NCBI RefSeq assembly: GCF_000724485.1
Contig: NZ_CP007739.1
Coordinates: forward strand, 418,843 to 482,842
DNA: 64,000 nucleotides
Reading direction: 5' to 3'
DNA from: Bacillus methanolicus MGA3
GTDB taxonomy: Bacteria > Bacillota > Bacilli > Bacillales > Cytobacillaceae
Part shown: piece by piece, positions 52,423 through 61,479 of the stretch
Numbering within the stretch: the first letter of the stretch is position 1
Layout of the letters: each line of letters begins with the position of its first letter
The notes under the pieces: generated by a model
Databases searched by the model: none
Told to the model about the DNA's origin: nothing
What the model saw: only the letters and a program-made list of their open reading frames with translations
Position numbers and translations under genes: made by a program

Positions 52423-53304
52423 CTAGATTAAGAATTTATGACAAAAGATTTGGCTTTCTACACATATTGCAAAAATGAGGACATTGATAAGTAGAAGAGT
52501 TACCGATACGATAAGAGATTTTTTGTTAACGATAATGGGGATAGGAATATGTTTTTTAGGTTCTATGATCTGCATAATTCGATAATTCATCGCCACATCA
52601 GCGAAATGCATCACAGCCTCACCAAATGACGTATTTGCTTGAATTTTTGAAACCTTCAACAATACTGAACCAAGTGGATTACTGCTCTTCATCTTTTTAA
52701 AGGCATACTGGTCAGCGAGCAATTCTCTCCAAGTGTTGTAATATTGAACCAGACTCTTCAGCATAGGAATATAAGATAATCCTTCTGTCACAACCTTTAT
52801 AAGCATTAGTCTAAATGGGTCTCGATGTATGGAGTGAAATTGTTCGTGAAGCAGGATGGCTCGAAGCTCTTCTTCCGAAAAATGATCCATTACAAAGGTC
52901 GATATCACGATTTTCGGTTTTATAAACCCAGTGGTTAAAGCAACAAACTGGTGATTTTCTATGACCAAGATTTGATTTAAAAACTCCGGATATTGAGCGT
53001 TTATATACCTAGTTTTGGACCAATTTTGAGTAAGCAAAAATTTTGTATACCACTTGTCAGAAAGTTTAAGTTGCTGTATGATTTTCCAAGTTATTCTTAC
53101 AAATACAATGATAAAAAATAGGCTAATCGTTAATCCAAGTATAGAATATCCTTTACTCATTGTCGTTGAATGTTGAGGCATTAACCAATATTGCAGACTC
53201 CTACCGAAATGGTGGTATAAGAATATTGCCATTTCTAACAGCGTAAATCCTCCAAATAAGAGGATTATTGCAAAAACCAATTCAGATTTCATCCTTGAAG
53301 TCAT
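52423..53304 (-). CDS. M56 (BlaR1/MecR1-type) membrane metallopeptidase
   Basis: The protein has 293 residues and four predicted membrane helices. The zinc-protease motif is LLHEQFHSIHRDP (HExxH) with AIL before it and ELLADQYAFKKM as the third-ligand region. Unlike BlaR1, it has no C-terminal penicillin-binding sensor domain; the last helix ends the protein. It should sense a signal and cleave or inactivate the BlaI-family repressor encoded just upstream. The two genes overlap by four bases. Confidence 0.88.
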   Translation of the reverse strand: MTSRMKSELVFAIILLFGGFTLLEMAIFLYHHFGRSLQYWLMPQHSTTMSKGYSILGLTISLFFIIVFVRITWKIIQQLKLSDKWYTKFLLTQNWSKTRYINAQYPEFLNQILVIENHQFVALTTGFIKPKIVISTFVMDHFSEEELRAILLHEQFHSIHRDPFRLMLIKVVTEGLSYIPMLKSLVQYYNTWRELLADQYAFKKMKSSNPLGSVLLKVSKIQANTSFGEAVMHFADVAMNYRIMQIIEPKKHIPIPIIVNKKSLIVSVTLLLINVLIFAICVESQIFCHKFLI

Positions 53305-53720
53305 TGTTCATTCCTTCTTTTGGCTTCATTTAATTTTTCTTCTAGCTGTTTAAGCAAGGATGGATCCACATCCTGAATGGCATCAACCATATTAGTTACA
53401 GCTAATCCTCCAAAATCCTCAATAAGTCCATAAGCTATGGATTTGGTTTGCTCAGATAAAAATTGCTCCTTGGTTTGAACGGCTTTAAAGTAAGTGATTC
53501 GTCCTCTCGTTTCTTTGTGTAGATGTCCTTTATCAACAAGCCTATTCATTACAGTCATAACAGCATTAAAAGAAATTGGTTTTTCATTATTGATATGCTG
53601 TTGGACTTCCCTAATGGTGACTTGCCCTGATGACCAGATATAATTCATTATTTTTGCTTCCAAGGCTCCAAAGAAACGATTCAATCCCTCTTCATTGATT
53701 TTAAAGTTATTGATTTTCAA
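53301..53720 (-). CDS. BlaI/MecI/CopY-family repressor
   Basis: A winged-helix domain reads RFFGALEAKIMNYIWSSGQV, TIREVQQHINNEKPISFNAV and MTVMNRLVDKGHLHKETRGR, then a dimerisation/cleavage region (SLLKQLEEKLNEAKRR). The ATG at 53753 lies in the operator region, so the TTG at 53720 behind GAGGAAC is a more likely start (139 residues), though this is not certain. It should repress the operon until the M56 partner acts. Confidence 0.87.
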   Translation of the reverse strand: MKINNFKINEEGLNRFFGALEAKIMNYIWSSGQVTIREVQQHINNEKPISFNAVMTVMNRLVDKGHLHKETRGRITYFKAVQTKEQFLSEQTKSIAYGLIEDFGGLAVTNMVDAIQDVDPSLLKQLEEKLNEAKRRNEQ

Positions 53721-53765
53721 TTGTTCCTCATCCTCTCCACCTATAAACCACACATTATAGTGTTC

Positions 53766-53780
53766 ACTACATATTGTAGT
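53766..53780. promoter_or_regulatory. BlaI/CopY-type operator
   Basis: ACTACA-tat-TGTAGT is a perfect dyad of the TACAnnnTGTA type bound by BlaI/MecI/CopY repressors. A second, weaker dyad (ACACATTATAGTGT) adjoins it at 53751-53764. Confidence 0.75.
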
Positions 53781-53878
53781 GCAGAAATAAAATAAGTCAA
53801 ATTTGATATAATTGATATTTTGTTATAAAGAAAAGTTCGTTTAAGTTATAAAATACATTGGTCAAAATAGGCAAAATG

Positions 53879-53914
53879 AAAACCTCACCTTTCGTTTTCA
53901 GAAAAGTGAGGTTT
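53879..53914. terminator. Bidirectional terminator
   Basis: AAAACCTCAC and GTGAGGTTT arms with A/T tails between the repressor promoter and the PCYCGC gene. Confidence 0.8.
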
Positions 53915-53919
53915 GTTTA

Positions 53920-54393
53920 TTATAAAGGAATTGGAGTTTTAGTTGGTTTTGCGTAACCTTCTTTGTACTTTTCATCAATGTAATTGCGAATTTCCTTTAT
54001 AGATTTACCTTCTTGTTTCATTTTCATGGATTCAGCTGCAATTTCTAAGCAAACTCCACAACGAGTACCGTGGTCATCCCATACAACAGAACCATCTTCA
54101 TTGATTTTTTTGACAAAGCAATTCATATTACTTTTATGTCCAGCACTCTCAGCACAACCGCAATAACAAGGAATCCATTGTAACAACTCTGTTGATTTGC
54201 CAGCAGCTTGATACACCAAGCGGATCTCTTCACTTTGACCTTTCAAAAAGGTCGGTAAAACATCGGCAGAAGCAGTTTTTTCTTGCAAATCTCCATTGGA
54301 TGAATGCTCTTGATGTAATTGTTCTTTATTTGAACTGCAAGCTGAAATGATCAAAGTGAGCAGAAGTAAAACAAAAAATCCCTTATATTTCAT
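53920..54393 (-). CDS. PCYCGC-motif lipoprotein
   Basis: The protein has 157 residues. The signal is lipidated (LLLLTLIISACSS). The defining motif WIPCYCGCAESAGHKSNMNC is followed by GTRCGVCLEIAAESMKM, giving at least seven conserved cysteines. PCYCGC proteins are often found next to copper or mercury resistance and cytochrome genes in Bacillus. ATG 54393 follows AGAGGTG. It has its own promoter region, separate from the repressor operon but in the same neighbourhood. Metal binding is likely; the metal is not certain. Confidence 0.88.
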   Translation of the reverse strand: MKYKGFFVLLLLTLIISACSSNKEQLHQEHSSNGDLQEKTASADVLPTFLKGQSEEIRLVYQAAGKSTELLQWIPCYCGCAESAGHKSNMNCFVKKINEDGSVVWDDHGTRCGVCLEIAAESMKMKQEGKSIKEIRNYIDEKYKEGYAKPTKTPIPL

Positions 54394-54557
54394 TCTTGTC
54401 ACCTCTTATCATATTAGATATTGCTAATATATCATAAGGGGTAAACCATATTCAGCGTAATAATATATTGTTTAAAATATTTTGATGTTGGAAGAATCTT
54501 AGTAAACGTGTTAACATAGGTTGAATACACGTACAAAAAAGAGGGCACGGTGAGTGA

Positions 54558-55355
54558 ATGTCATTAGGTAAACTAATTGGCAGAGGTAATACAGCTGAAG
54601 TATTTGAATTTAGTAATAAAGAAGTATTAAAGCTGTTTTATGAAAAGATACCTTTTGAATATATTGAAAAAGAATACGAAACAAGCAGAGTGATAAATCA
54701 ACTAGGCATCCCCTCTCCTAATGTAAGAGAACTTACGGAACTGGACAATAAATGGGGCATCATTTATGAAAAAATAATCGGCAGAAGTTTTACGCAAGTT
54801 TTATCCTCAAAGCCGTTATTACTTAAAAAAAAATGCTCGTTTTTTCGCGAATTTACAAGCTTCATTTCACGGAAAGAGAACGGATAAACTGCCTTCTCAA
54901 AAAGAATACCATTCTCGGAACATCTCCGGAACCAACCTATTAAGTAAGGAAGAAAAGGAACTGATTTTGAATTATTTAATGCAGTTGCCAGACGGTAACA
55001 AAGTTTGTCATGGTGATTATCATAGCGACATATTATTCTGATGAATGGTGATGCGAAGGTACTTGATTGGATGACCGCCACTTCGGGGAATCCATGCGGT
55101 GATGTCGCAAGAACTCTAATTGTTATGCGGTATTCTTATCTCCCACCGGACATGCTAAAAGCAACAAAATTATTAATTCAGACCGTAAGAAAAGCGTTTG
55201 CGAGATTTTATTTGAACTCTTACATACAGTTAACTAAAACTTCCACAGAAAGCATAGATAAGTGGCTTTTGCCTGCGATGGCTGCAAGACTGGTTGAAGG
55301 CATTCCGGAACCTAAAAAACAGTTTCTTTTGAGGAAAATAAGATACAAGTTATGA
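54558..55355 (+). pseudogene. Aminoglycoside-phosphotransferase-like kinase with two frameshifts
   Basis: Frames in order read MSLGKLIGRGNTAEVFEFSN with GIIYEKIIGRSFTQVL, then NARFFANLQASFHGKRTDKL with VCHGDYHSDIIL, then MNGDAKVLDWMTATSGNPCG. They contain the kinase nucleotide loop, the catalytic HGDYHSDN region and the DW metal-site motif of the APH/ChoK fold. The first shift is an extra A in a run of nine at 54824-54832; the second is near 55035. Joined, it is about 265 residues. The substrate is unknown; it is not clearly an antibiotic-resistance enzyme. Confidence 0.8.
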
Positions 55356-55663
55356 ACCATTTGAGGGAAAATAAAGTTTTTCTATGTATTTGTGCTGTTC
55401 GTTCAGACGTTACAAAAGCAATCTATTTATCTCTTTTAGCTGTTCGATTTCTGCTTTCAGTTCTTTCATCATTCGATTTCCGTCCGTTTGAGAACACATT
55501 GTTGTTTATATTTTGCTGTTATTACTGTGGAAGCGTTTGCGATAGATAAGTTTTTGTCCTAGACTAAGATTTTAAATTTACCTAGCACAAACAAATCTTT
55601 TTCTTTAAACAATCGTTTGTTTAATTCATCCACAAATAAAGTTATAATTCTGTTCTTCTAACG
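55356..55663. other. No confident gene
   Basis: An open frame at 55352-55549 (MNHLRENKVFLCICAVRSDV) overlaps the kinase end but has no ribosome site or family. The rest is AT-rich. Confidence 0.35.
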
Positions 55664-55933
55664 CTAGGAACAAATTTTCGTAAAGTGCTGTCTCCAATAG
55701 CCAACTTTTCTGTAATCTCTTTGTAGAAATAAGGCGCGTCCGTTCCTTTCATATTTTAACATTTGTATTTCAGATGCTGCTTTTTCCTTCCAGTTACCAT
55801 TTGGTTCTGCTTTATAATTAATGAAAACAGCTATACTAACGAATATGATCAAACTAACTAGAAAAAACCACGTTCTCTTTTTGGAATAAATTTTCATTAA
55901 TTCATTTTGAATAAGTAAATGAAGCCCTCTCAT
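55664..55933 (-). pseudogene. ABC-2 type permease, N-terminal fragment
   Basis: ATG 55933 abuts the ATPase stop. The frame reads MRGLHLLIQNELMKIYSKKR, TWFFLVSLIIFVSIAVFINY, the first helix of an ABC-2 permease of lantibiotic/bacitracin export type, then loses homology at about residue 75. The other five helices are missing. Confidence 0.75.
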
Positions 55934-56840
55934 TATTGTCCCTCAGCTTTTGTTAGATTTAAAAAGTGATTCTCTAATAATACTTCTGATTCCTTAATAT
56001 AATAGACTTTTATATTATTCCTAATTAAAATATCTATAATAATCGGTATCTCTTCTTTCATAGTAGAAACTCTGATTTTTGATTTGCTTATTATCTCAAC
56101 ATTATAGGAATTGTTTCTAAGTATTCTTGCTGCGTCATGGGAATTACTAACATCAAATTCCTTTTGCGAAGAGAATTTCTTATCTTTTAAGGAAATGACG
56201 TCAACTAATTTTCCTTCCTCAATGATTGCAGCTCTATCACATATTAACTGCATTTCTGATAACAAATGACTAGAAATTATAATGGATTTTCCTTCATTTT
56301 TAAGGGATTTCAAATAGCTTCTTAATTCAAGTATTCCTTTAGGATCTAATCCGTTAGTCGGCTCATCTAATATAAGAAGAGAAGGGTTATGCAAGATTGC
56401 CTGAGCAATACCTAACCGTTGACGCATTCCCAATGAGTAAGTTTTTACTTTCTTGTGGATGGAAGATTCTAAATTTACTTTTTTAACTACATCGTAAATT
56501 TGCTCTAATGTGAATTCTTTTTTTGACATTCGTGCAAAGTGAATTAAATTTTTCATTCCAGACATATATTTATACATATCGGATTTTCAACTATTATGCC
56601 TATTTCCATCATCGCTTGAGCATGATTTCTATCAATATCAGTACCGTTAATAATTATTTTTCCAATAGTTTTAGAGATAAGACCAGCAATCATTCTAATC
56701 AAAGTAGTTTTACCTGAACCATTTGGGCCTAATAAGCCAAATATTTCTCCTTTTTTTACATTAAAAGAGATATCATTAATAATAATTTTTTCTCGTACTT
56801 GTTTAACTACATTTTTTACCTCTAAAGCAATATTCTCCAT
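55933..56840 (-). pseudogene. ABC transporter ATPase with one frameshift
   Basis: The first part from ATG 56840 has Walker A (GLLGPNGSGKTTLIRM) and stops shortly after EIGIIVENP. A deleted base near 56570 shifts the frame, which resumes DMYKYMSGMKNL with signature YSLGMRQRLGIAQA, Walker B LLILDEPTNGLDP and the H-loop IISSHLLSEM, ending after a C-terminal domain. Joined, it is about 300 residues of the BcrA/NatA class. Upstream GGAGG sits before 56840. The export locus (regulator, ATPase, permease) is inactive. Confidence 0.85.
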
Positions 56841-56855
56841 AGTATCCTCCATTTA

Positions 56856-57380
56856 CTAAACGCCTTCTAAGTATGTATGGAAAATTCCAATTAGGAAAAG
56901 AACCTTACTCTCGTAATTTAAATCATGTAATTTCAATCTGCATTTAAAGGGGGGCTTTATTGGAATGTGCCATTCTGCAATTAATTGATTGTTGACAGTT
57001 AGCTTTGCCCATTGTAATGGAGCTTTTTTTAAATGATAAGTTTTACCTTCAAATTCAAAATCTGTTACCTCAACTATATCGAAAAGTTTTTTATCAACTA
57101 AGAGCAATTCATCGTGTTTATTATTACCATAATAATCAATTTTATATTGACGTTTCTTAAATGGATTAAGATTTGCCTTGGCTTTAAAAATCAATTTATC
57201 TGAGGAATGTATTCGATACTCTACAAAGTATTTACCTTCAAAACATAATGCATCTATAATTCTACAAAATACGTTTGGATAGTATTTATTAATGGTTCCT
57301 AAGATCTCGTTGTTTTCATTAAATATCTCCGATGGTTTGGTAGAATATGTTGTTCTCCAGGTGTAGTGATAACATTTCAT
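56856..57380 (-). CDS. Tubby C-terminal-like (LURP-one-related) domain protein
   Basis: The protein has 174 residues, begins MKCYHYTWRTTYSTKPSEIF and shows the repeated beta-strand pattern of the tubby-like fold (IFKAKANLNPFKKRQYKIDY, FEFEGKTYHLKKAPLQWAKL). There is no signal peptide. It lies between a LytTR fragment and the ABC ATPase, in the same direction and with tight spacing, so it belonged to that operon. Function is unknown. Confidence 0.7.
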   Translation of the reverse strand: MKCYHYTWRTTYSTKPSEIFNENNEILGTINKYYPNVFCRIIDALCFEGKYFVEYRIHSSDKLIFKAKANLNPFKKRQYKIDYYGNNKHDELLLVDKKLFDIVEVTDFEFEGKTYHLKKAPLQWAKLTVNNQLIAEWHIPIKPPFKCRLKLHDLNYESKVLFLIGIFHTYLEGV

Positions 57381-57629
57381 TCACTTCATCCTTTCAAGGA
57401 ATAATTTGTTAAATGTCATTTTCTTTAAAAGAGCTTTTTTATTTTCACTATAAATAACTTCACAACAAGATTGGTTTAAAAATTTTATCTCTAAGATATG
57501 GTTCTTATTAATGATATAAGATCGATGAGAACGGACAAAATCCTCCGTTAGATTGCTATGAATTGATTTTAAAGAAGCTTGAATCTCATATACACGATCA
57601 AACGTATGAATATATGAAGAAGTACCAAG
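57381..57629 (-). pseudogene. LytTR-family regulator, C-terminal DNA-binding fragment
   Basis: The frame reads GTSSYIHTFDRVYEIQASLK, NLTEDFVRSHRSYIINKNHI and KALLKKMTFNKLF. The FxRxHRSYIVN-like segment and preceding strand are the LytTR DNA-binding domain. The receiver part and start are missing. It ends one base before the tubby gene's ATG. Confidence 0.8.
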
Positions 57630-57726
57630 CTTTTAGGAGCGATTCTGTATGGAAATAACAAATGGTATGGAATAAAATTCAAATTTAAACAAATTAATGT
57701 TATATTAAAAAAGTAGTTTTGCTAAT

Positions 57727-57773
57727 CCTTTTGAAATGATATAATTTTCTCAAAATTATTTCATTTCAAAAGG
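57727..57773. promoter_or_regulatory. 47-bp near-perfect palindrome before the acyl-CoA synthetase
   Basis: Arms of 22 bases (CCTTTTGAAATGATATAATT plus TT, and its complement) differ at one position around a CTC centre. It contains a possible TATAAT -10 and ends 13 bases before the start codon. It may be an operator or an RNA hairpin controlling translation. Confidence 0.7.
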
Positions 57774-57786
57774 ACTGATAAAGAAC

Positions 57787-59337
57787 ATGCTGACATTTGG
57801 TGCGGTCATCAAGCAAAATGCAATTAAATATAAAAATAAGCCTGCTGTTATTTTTCAAGATTCAATAAAGACATATGACGAACTTAATATTCGTGCAAAT
57901 AAAATTGCAAACGCTTTCTTGAACCGTGGTTATCAAAAAGGGGATAAAGTAGCAGTCATGTTGAAGAATCATGCTGCTTTTGTCGAAGTTATGGCAGGTT
58001 TGTCTAAAATAGGTGTAGTTATTGTACCCATCAACTATCGGCTGGTTGGACCTGAAGTTGAATATATTCTCCAAAACTCAGAAAGTCGAGGATTTATCAT
58101 TTCAACCGAATATGAGAATATCGTGCGAACAGTGCTTTCACGACTCCCTCAATTAGACACTATTTTGCTAGTTAATGATGCTTCAAATGAACATATGGCG
58201 GACTATGAATCGTTTCTAGCTTCAGGTAACGAAACTGAACCAGACATTGTTGTCGATGAGAAAGACACTTTCTATTTAGGCTATACTTCCGGTACGACCG
58301 GCAAGCCAAAAGGTGTGATCATTTCTCATCGTTCTCGAATATTGACTGGAATGGCGGCAGCTTATGAATTCAAAATTGGCGAGTCAGATGTTCATCTTGT
58401 CGCTGGACCAATTTATCATGCTGCACCATGGATTTTTCTTGTCATGCAGCTAATTGTCGGCGGCACCCTTGTTATTCACGAATCATTTAATCCAGAACAA
58501 GTACTTAAAGACATAGAAAGATATAAGATAACAAACACATTCATGGCCCCTACAATGTACAATTTCTTAATTAATACAAAAGAAGAAATTAAAACAAAAC
58601 AAGATATTTCTTCTATGCGTGTGCTTATTTCGGCAGGTTCACCGCTGCCGACACAGACAAAATTGGATATTCTGGACTTTTTCAAAGATGTCGATTTGCA
58701 TGAATTTTACGGTTCAACAGAAAGTGCGATCACGCTTAACATTAAGCCGAGTGACATTCGCCGTAAGGAACGCAGTGTGGGGCATCCATTTCCTTTAGTG
58801 GAATGTTTAATTTTAAATGAAGAGAAGCAGCCGGTTGCTAAAGGGGAAGTAGGAGAGCTGTACTTTAAAGCACCGTACCTATTGGACGGCTATTATAATA
58901 ATCCGGATGCTGACGCCGCTTCGTTTTATAACGGTTATTTTACCGTGGGAGATATGGCGATGCAGGATGAAGACGGCTTTTTCTATATTGTAGATAGAAA
59001 AAAAGACATGTTGATCAGCGGAGGCGTCAATATTTATCCGCGTGAAATTGAGGAAGTGCTCTATTCCCATCCAGGGGTTCTCGATGTTGCAGTAATCGGT
59101 GTGCCCGACCCTGTGTGGGGAGAATCGGTAAAAGCCATTGTTGTGCCAAGAGAAGGGGCAAATCTCACAGAAGAAACGATCATTGAGTTCTGTGAAGGAA
59201 AATTGGCCGGGTATAAAAAACCAAAATCAGTAGACTTTGTCGATGAACTCCCGCGAAATCCTTCCGGGAAGATATTAAAAACAGTATTGCGAGATTCGTA
59301 TTCAAATAATAAAAATGGAATATTTAAAATTAATTAA
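57787..59337 (+). CDS. Acyl-CoA synthetase (AMP-forming, fatty-acid CoA ligase type)
   Basis: The protein has 516 residues, with the ANL-superfamily motifs in order: YTSGTTGKPKGVIISH (phosphate loop), FYGSTESA, YFTVGDMAMQDEDGFFYIVD, DRKKDMLISGGVNIYPREIE and the C-terminal lysine in NPSGKILK. It activates a carboxylic acid as acyl-AMP and transfers it to CoA. It lacks a carrier-protein domain. There is no neighbouring beta-oxidation or polyketide gene, so the substrate is open. AAAAGGAC precedes ATG 57787, partly inside the palindrome. Confidence 0.93.
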   Translation: MLTFGAVIKQNAIKYKNKPAVIFQDSIKTYDELNIRANKIANAFLNRGYQKGDKVAVMLKNHAAFVEVMAGLSKIGVVIVPINYRLVGPEVEYILQNSESRGFIISTEYENIVRTVLSRLPQLDTILLVNDASNEHMADYESFLASGNETEPDIVVDEKDTFYLGYTSGTTGKPKGVIISHRSRILTGMAAAYEFKIGESDVHLVAGPIYHAAPWIFLVMQLIVGGTLVIHESFNPEQVLKDIERYKITNTFMAPTMYNFLINTKEEIKTKQDISSMRVLISAGSPLPTQTKLDILDFFKDVDLHEFYGSTESAITLNIKPSDIRRKERSVGHPFPLVECLILNEEKQPVAKGEVGELYFKAPYLLDGYYNNPDADAASFYNGYFTVGDMAMQDEDGFFYIVDRKKDMLISGGVNIYPREIEEVLYSHPGVLDVAVIGVPDPVWGESVKAIVVPREGANLTEETIIEFCEGKLAGYKKPKSVDFVDELPRNPSGKILKTVLRDSYSNNKNGIFKIN

Positions 59338-59762
59338 TTCATCCAATTATTCTCTTGATTAACAAGGATCGCTTACTTCTCCATATGAGATATCATCCAA
59401 TATAAGGGTCGGTCTCCATTGCGTTGCAGTGATGAGGGACTGGCCTTTTTTGAATTTGCTTTTAATACTGTGTATTTGGTGTAAGATTAATATAGCCAGT
59501 GGAAGATAGTTGGGGCTGTTTTTACATTCGAAGCTAATTTTCGTTGATCTGTATTAATTGCAAAACTATATACTTTTTTTTTGCAATAAACAGTTATCTG
59601 ATGTTAGATTAAGAAAGTAGACACAGAGTAATAAAGTAATTGACTAAAAAATGAGTTGTTTATTTTACAAATTCACTCAGCATAAGAATATTAATCATCA
59701 CTGAAAACGAACAGAAAAATAAAACGCTATAAATGTAGCGAGTTTTGTGTGGTGTATAACTT
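59338..59762. other. Intergenic region with a likely terminator
   Basis: An imperfect hairpin (GGGTCGGTCTC with GAGGGACTGGCC, then TTTTTT) at 59404-59452 probably ends the acyl-CoA synthetase transcript. No gene in the rest. Confidence 0.5.
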
Positions 59763-61448
59763 ATGAATTTTTGGATAACATGGAGCAGGGAGAAAAGGCA
59801 TCTATTCGTAGCATTCATTTTTCTAATTTTATATCTTTCTCCATTATTTATTTTGGGGGAAAACGCGCATATAAGGGTTCATGATAACTTGGATTCGAAT
59901 ATCGCTTGGTATAAGACGCTAAAAAATAGCGGTCAATTATTTGGGGATATCAATTCAGTAATACCGCAAGTTATAAACGGTCTACCGCGAAATGCGTATG
60001 GTACAGAATTCAGCGGTATAGAGTGGCTGCATAACATATTTCCTTCTATGTTAGCATATGCTATAAGCCAAGCTATAACGAGAGTATTTGCGTTTTTGGG
60101 GATGTACATCCTTTTAAGGAGACACTTTATTACATCCAAGGATGGTTACCTTATTCGAGTTTGGGTATCACTAGCTTTTGCTTTAACTCCATTCTGGCCA
60201 TCCGGTATGCTAAGCACTTTGGGTATGCCGCTTGCATTATGGGCCTTTTTGAATATTAGAGAAGGGAAGCATTCGTGGAAAGAATGGTTAACCCTATTTC
60301 TGCTGCCCTTTTATTCTAGCTTTGTATTAGGATTTTTCTTCTTTTTAGTTGCCATGGGATTACTGTGGTTAAGAGATTTGCTGTTTAAGAGGAAATGTAA
60401 TTGGGTTTTCCTTGGCAGTATAGTATTTATGACGGCAATCTATTTGTTAATTGAATATCGACTTGTTTACTCCTTAGTAATTCATGAAGAGCCGACGAGC
60501 AGGGATGAATTTGTAAGTTCTACTCTTGGTTTCTGGCACACTGTCCGTTTGGTCTTTAAAAATTATTTGTTGGGACATACTCATGTGATGACACTGCATA
60601 CATTTGTCATTGTGCCTCTATCGTTTATTGCATTATGGACATTGAAGGGGAAAGAAAGAGGTTCGCTTCAAAAACGATACCTTTATCTATTTATTTTAAA
60701 TTTTGTCTTATCTGTTTGGTATGCTTTTTGGTTCTTTAAAGGTTGGGGACCTATTAAAGAACGCTTTCACTTTTTAAATACATTCAACTTTGCAAGATTC
60801 CATTTTTTAAGGCCTTTAATTATTTATGTCATGTTTGCAGTGGGGTGCTACCTGCTTTGGGGCTTGGGTAAGAATTGGCGGAAGTTTGTAAAGTTGTGCC
60901 TTATTGCTCAAATAATCATCCTGTTTGCGGCAAATGATGAAATCGTATATAGAATGGAAGGGAAACCATCTTTTAAACAATTTTATGCAACAGAACAATT
61001 TAAAGAAATCGCAAAATATATAGGGAAACCTAAAAGCAGCTATCGGGTAGCAAGTATTGGGATTCATCCTGCAATAGCTCAATATAATGGGTTTTATACA
61101 CTTGATACCTATAATAATTTTTATCCATTAAAGTATAAGCATCAATTTAGGAAAATAATTGCAAAAGAGTTGGAAAAGAACCTCAAACTAAAAACATATT
61201 TTGATCATTGGGGAAACAGATGCTATATTTTCGTCGATGAATTAGGAAAAAAATATGATTATAAGAAGGACTCTCATGTTAAGATCCGACACTTAGAACT
61301 AAATACGGAAGTATTTAAACAAATGGGAGGACGATATATCTTCTCAGCAGTTCCGATTCTCAATGCCAAAGAGAATGGCCTTTCACTAAAGAAAGTCTTC
61401 GATAATAAAGATTCTGCATGGAGAATATACCTTTACGAAGTAAAGTAA
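59763..61448 (+). CDS. DUF6044-type polytopic membrane protein (YkoS-like)
   Basis: The protein has 561 residues, about 10-11 membrane helices in the first 400 residues and a soluble C-terminal 150 residues. HIRVHDNLDSNIAWYKTLKN near residue 38 is an extracytoplasmic acidic loop like those of GT-C glycosyltransferases. LGTLGMPLALWAF-like STLGMPLALWAFLNI follows. It starts the three-gene set with a dolichol-type GT2 and GtrA. By analogy it could transfer a sugar from a polyprenyl carrier to a wall or lipid acceptor. Confidence 0.78.
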   Translation: MNFWITWSREKRHLFVAFIFLILYLSPLFILGENAHIRVHDNLDSNIAWYKTLKNSGQLFGDINSVIPQVINGLPRNAYGTEFSGIEWLHNIFPSMLAYAISQAITRVFAFLGMYILLRRHFITSKDGYLIRVWVSLAFALTPFWPSGMLSTLGMPLALWAFLNIREGKHSWKEWLTLFLLPFYSSFVLGFFFFLVAMGLLWLRDLLFKRKCNWVFLGSIVFMTAIYLLIEYRLVYSLVIHEEPTSRDEFVSSTLGFWHTVRLVFKNYLLGHTHVMTLHTFVIVPLSFIALWTLKGKERGSLQKRYLYLFILNFVLSVWYAFWFFKGWGPIKERFHFLNTFNFARFHFLRPLIIYVMFAVGCYLLWGLGKNWRKFVKLCLIAQIIILFAANDEIVYRMEGKPSFKQFYATEQFKEIAKYIGKPKSSYRVASIGIHPAIAQYNGFYTLDTYNNFYPLKYKHQFRKIIAKELEKNLKLKTYFDHWGNRCYIFVDELGKKYDYKKDSHVKIRHLELNTEVFKQMGGRYIFSAVPILNAKENGLSLKKVFDNKDSAWRIYLYEVK

Positions 61449-61479
61449 CAGATGTCAGTTGTTAAGGGGGAAGTTCCAT

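Noticed and set aside
54558..55355. Antibiotic-resistance gene
   Set aside because: The kinase fold is clear, but the gene is frameshifted and does not show features tying it to a known aminoglycoside enzyme.
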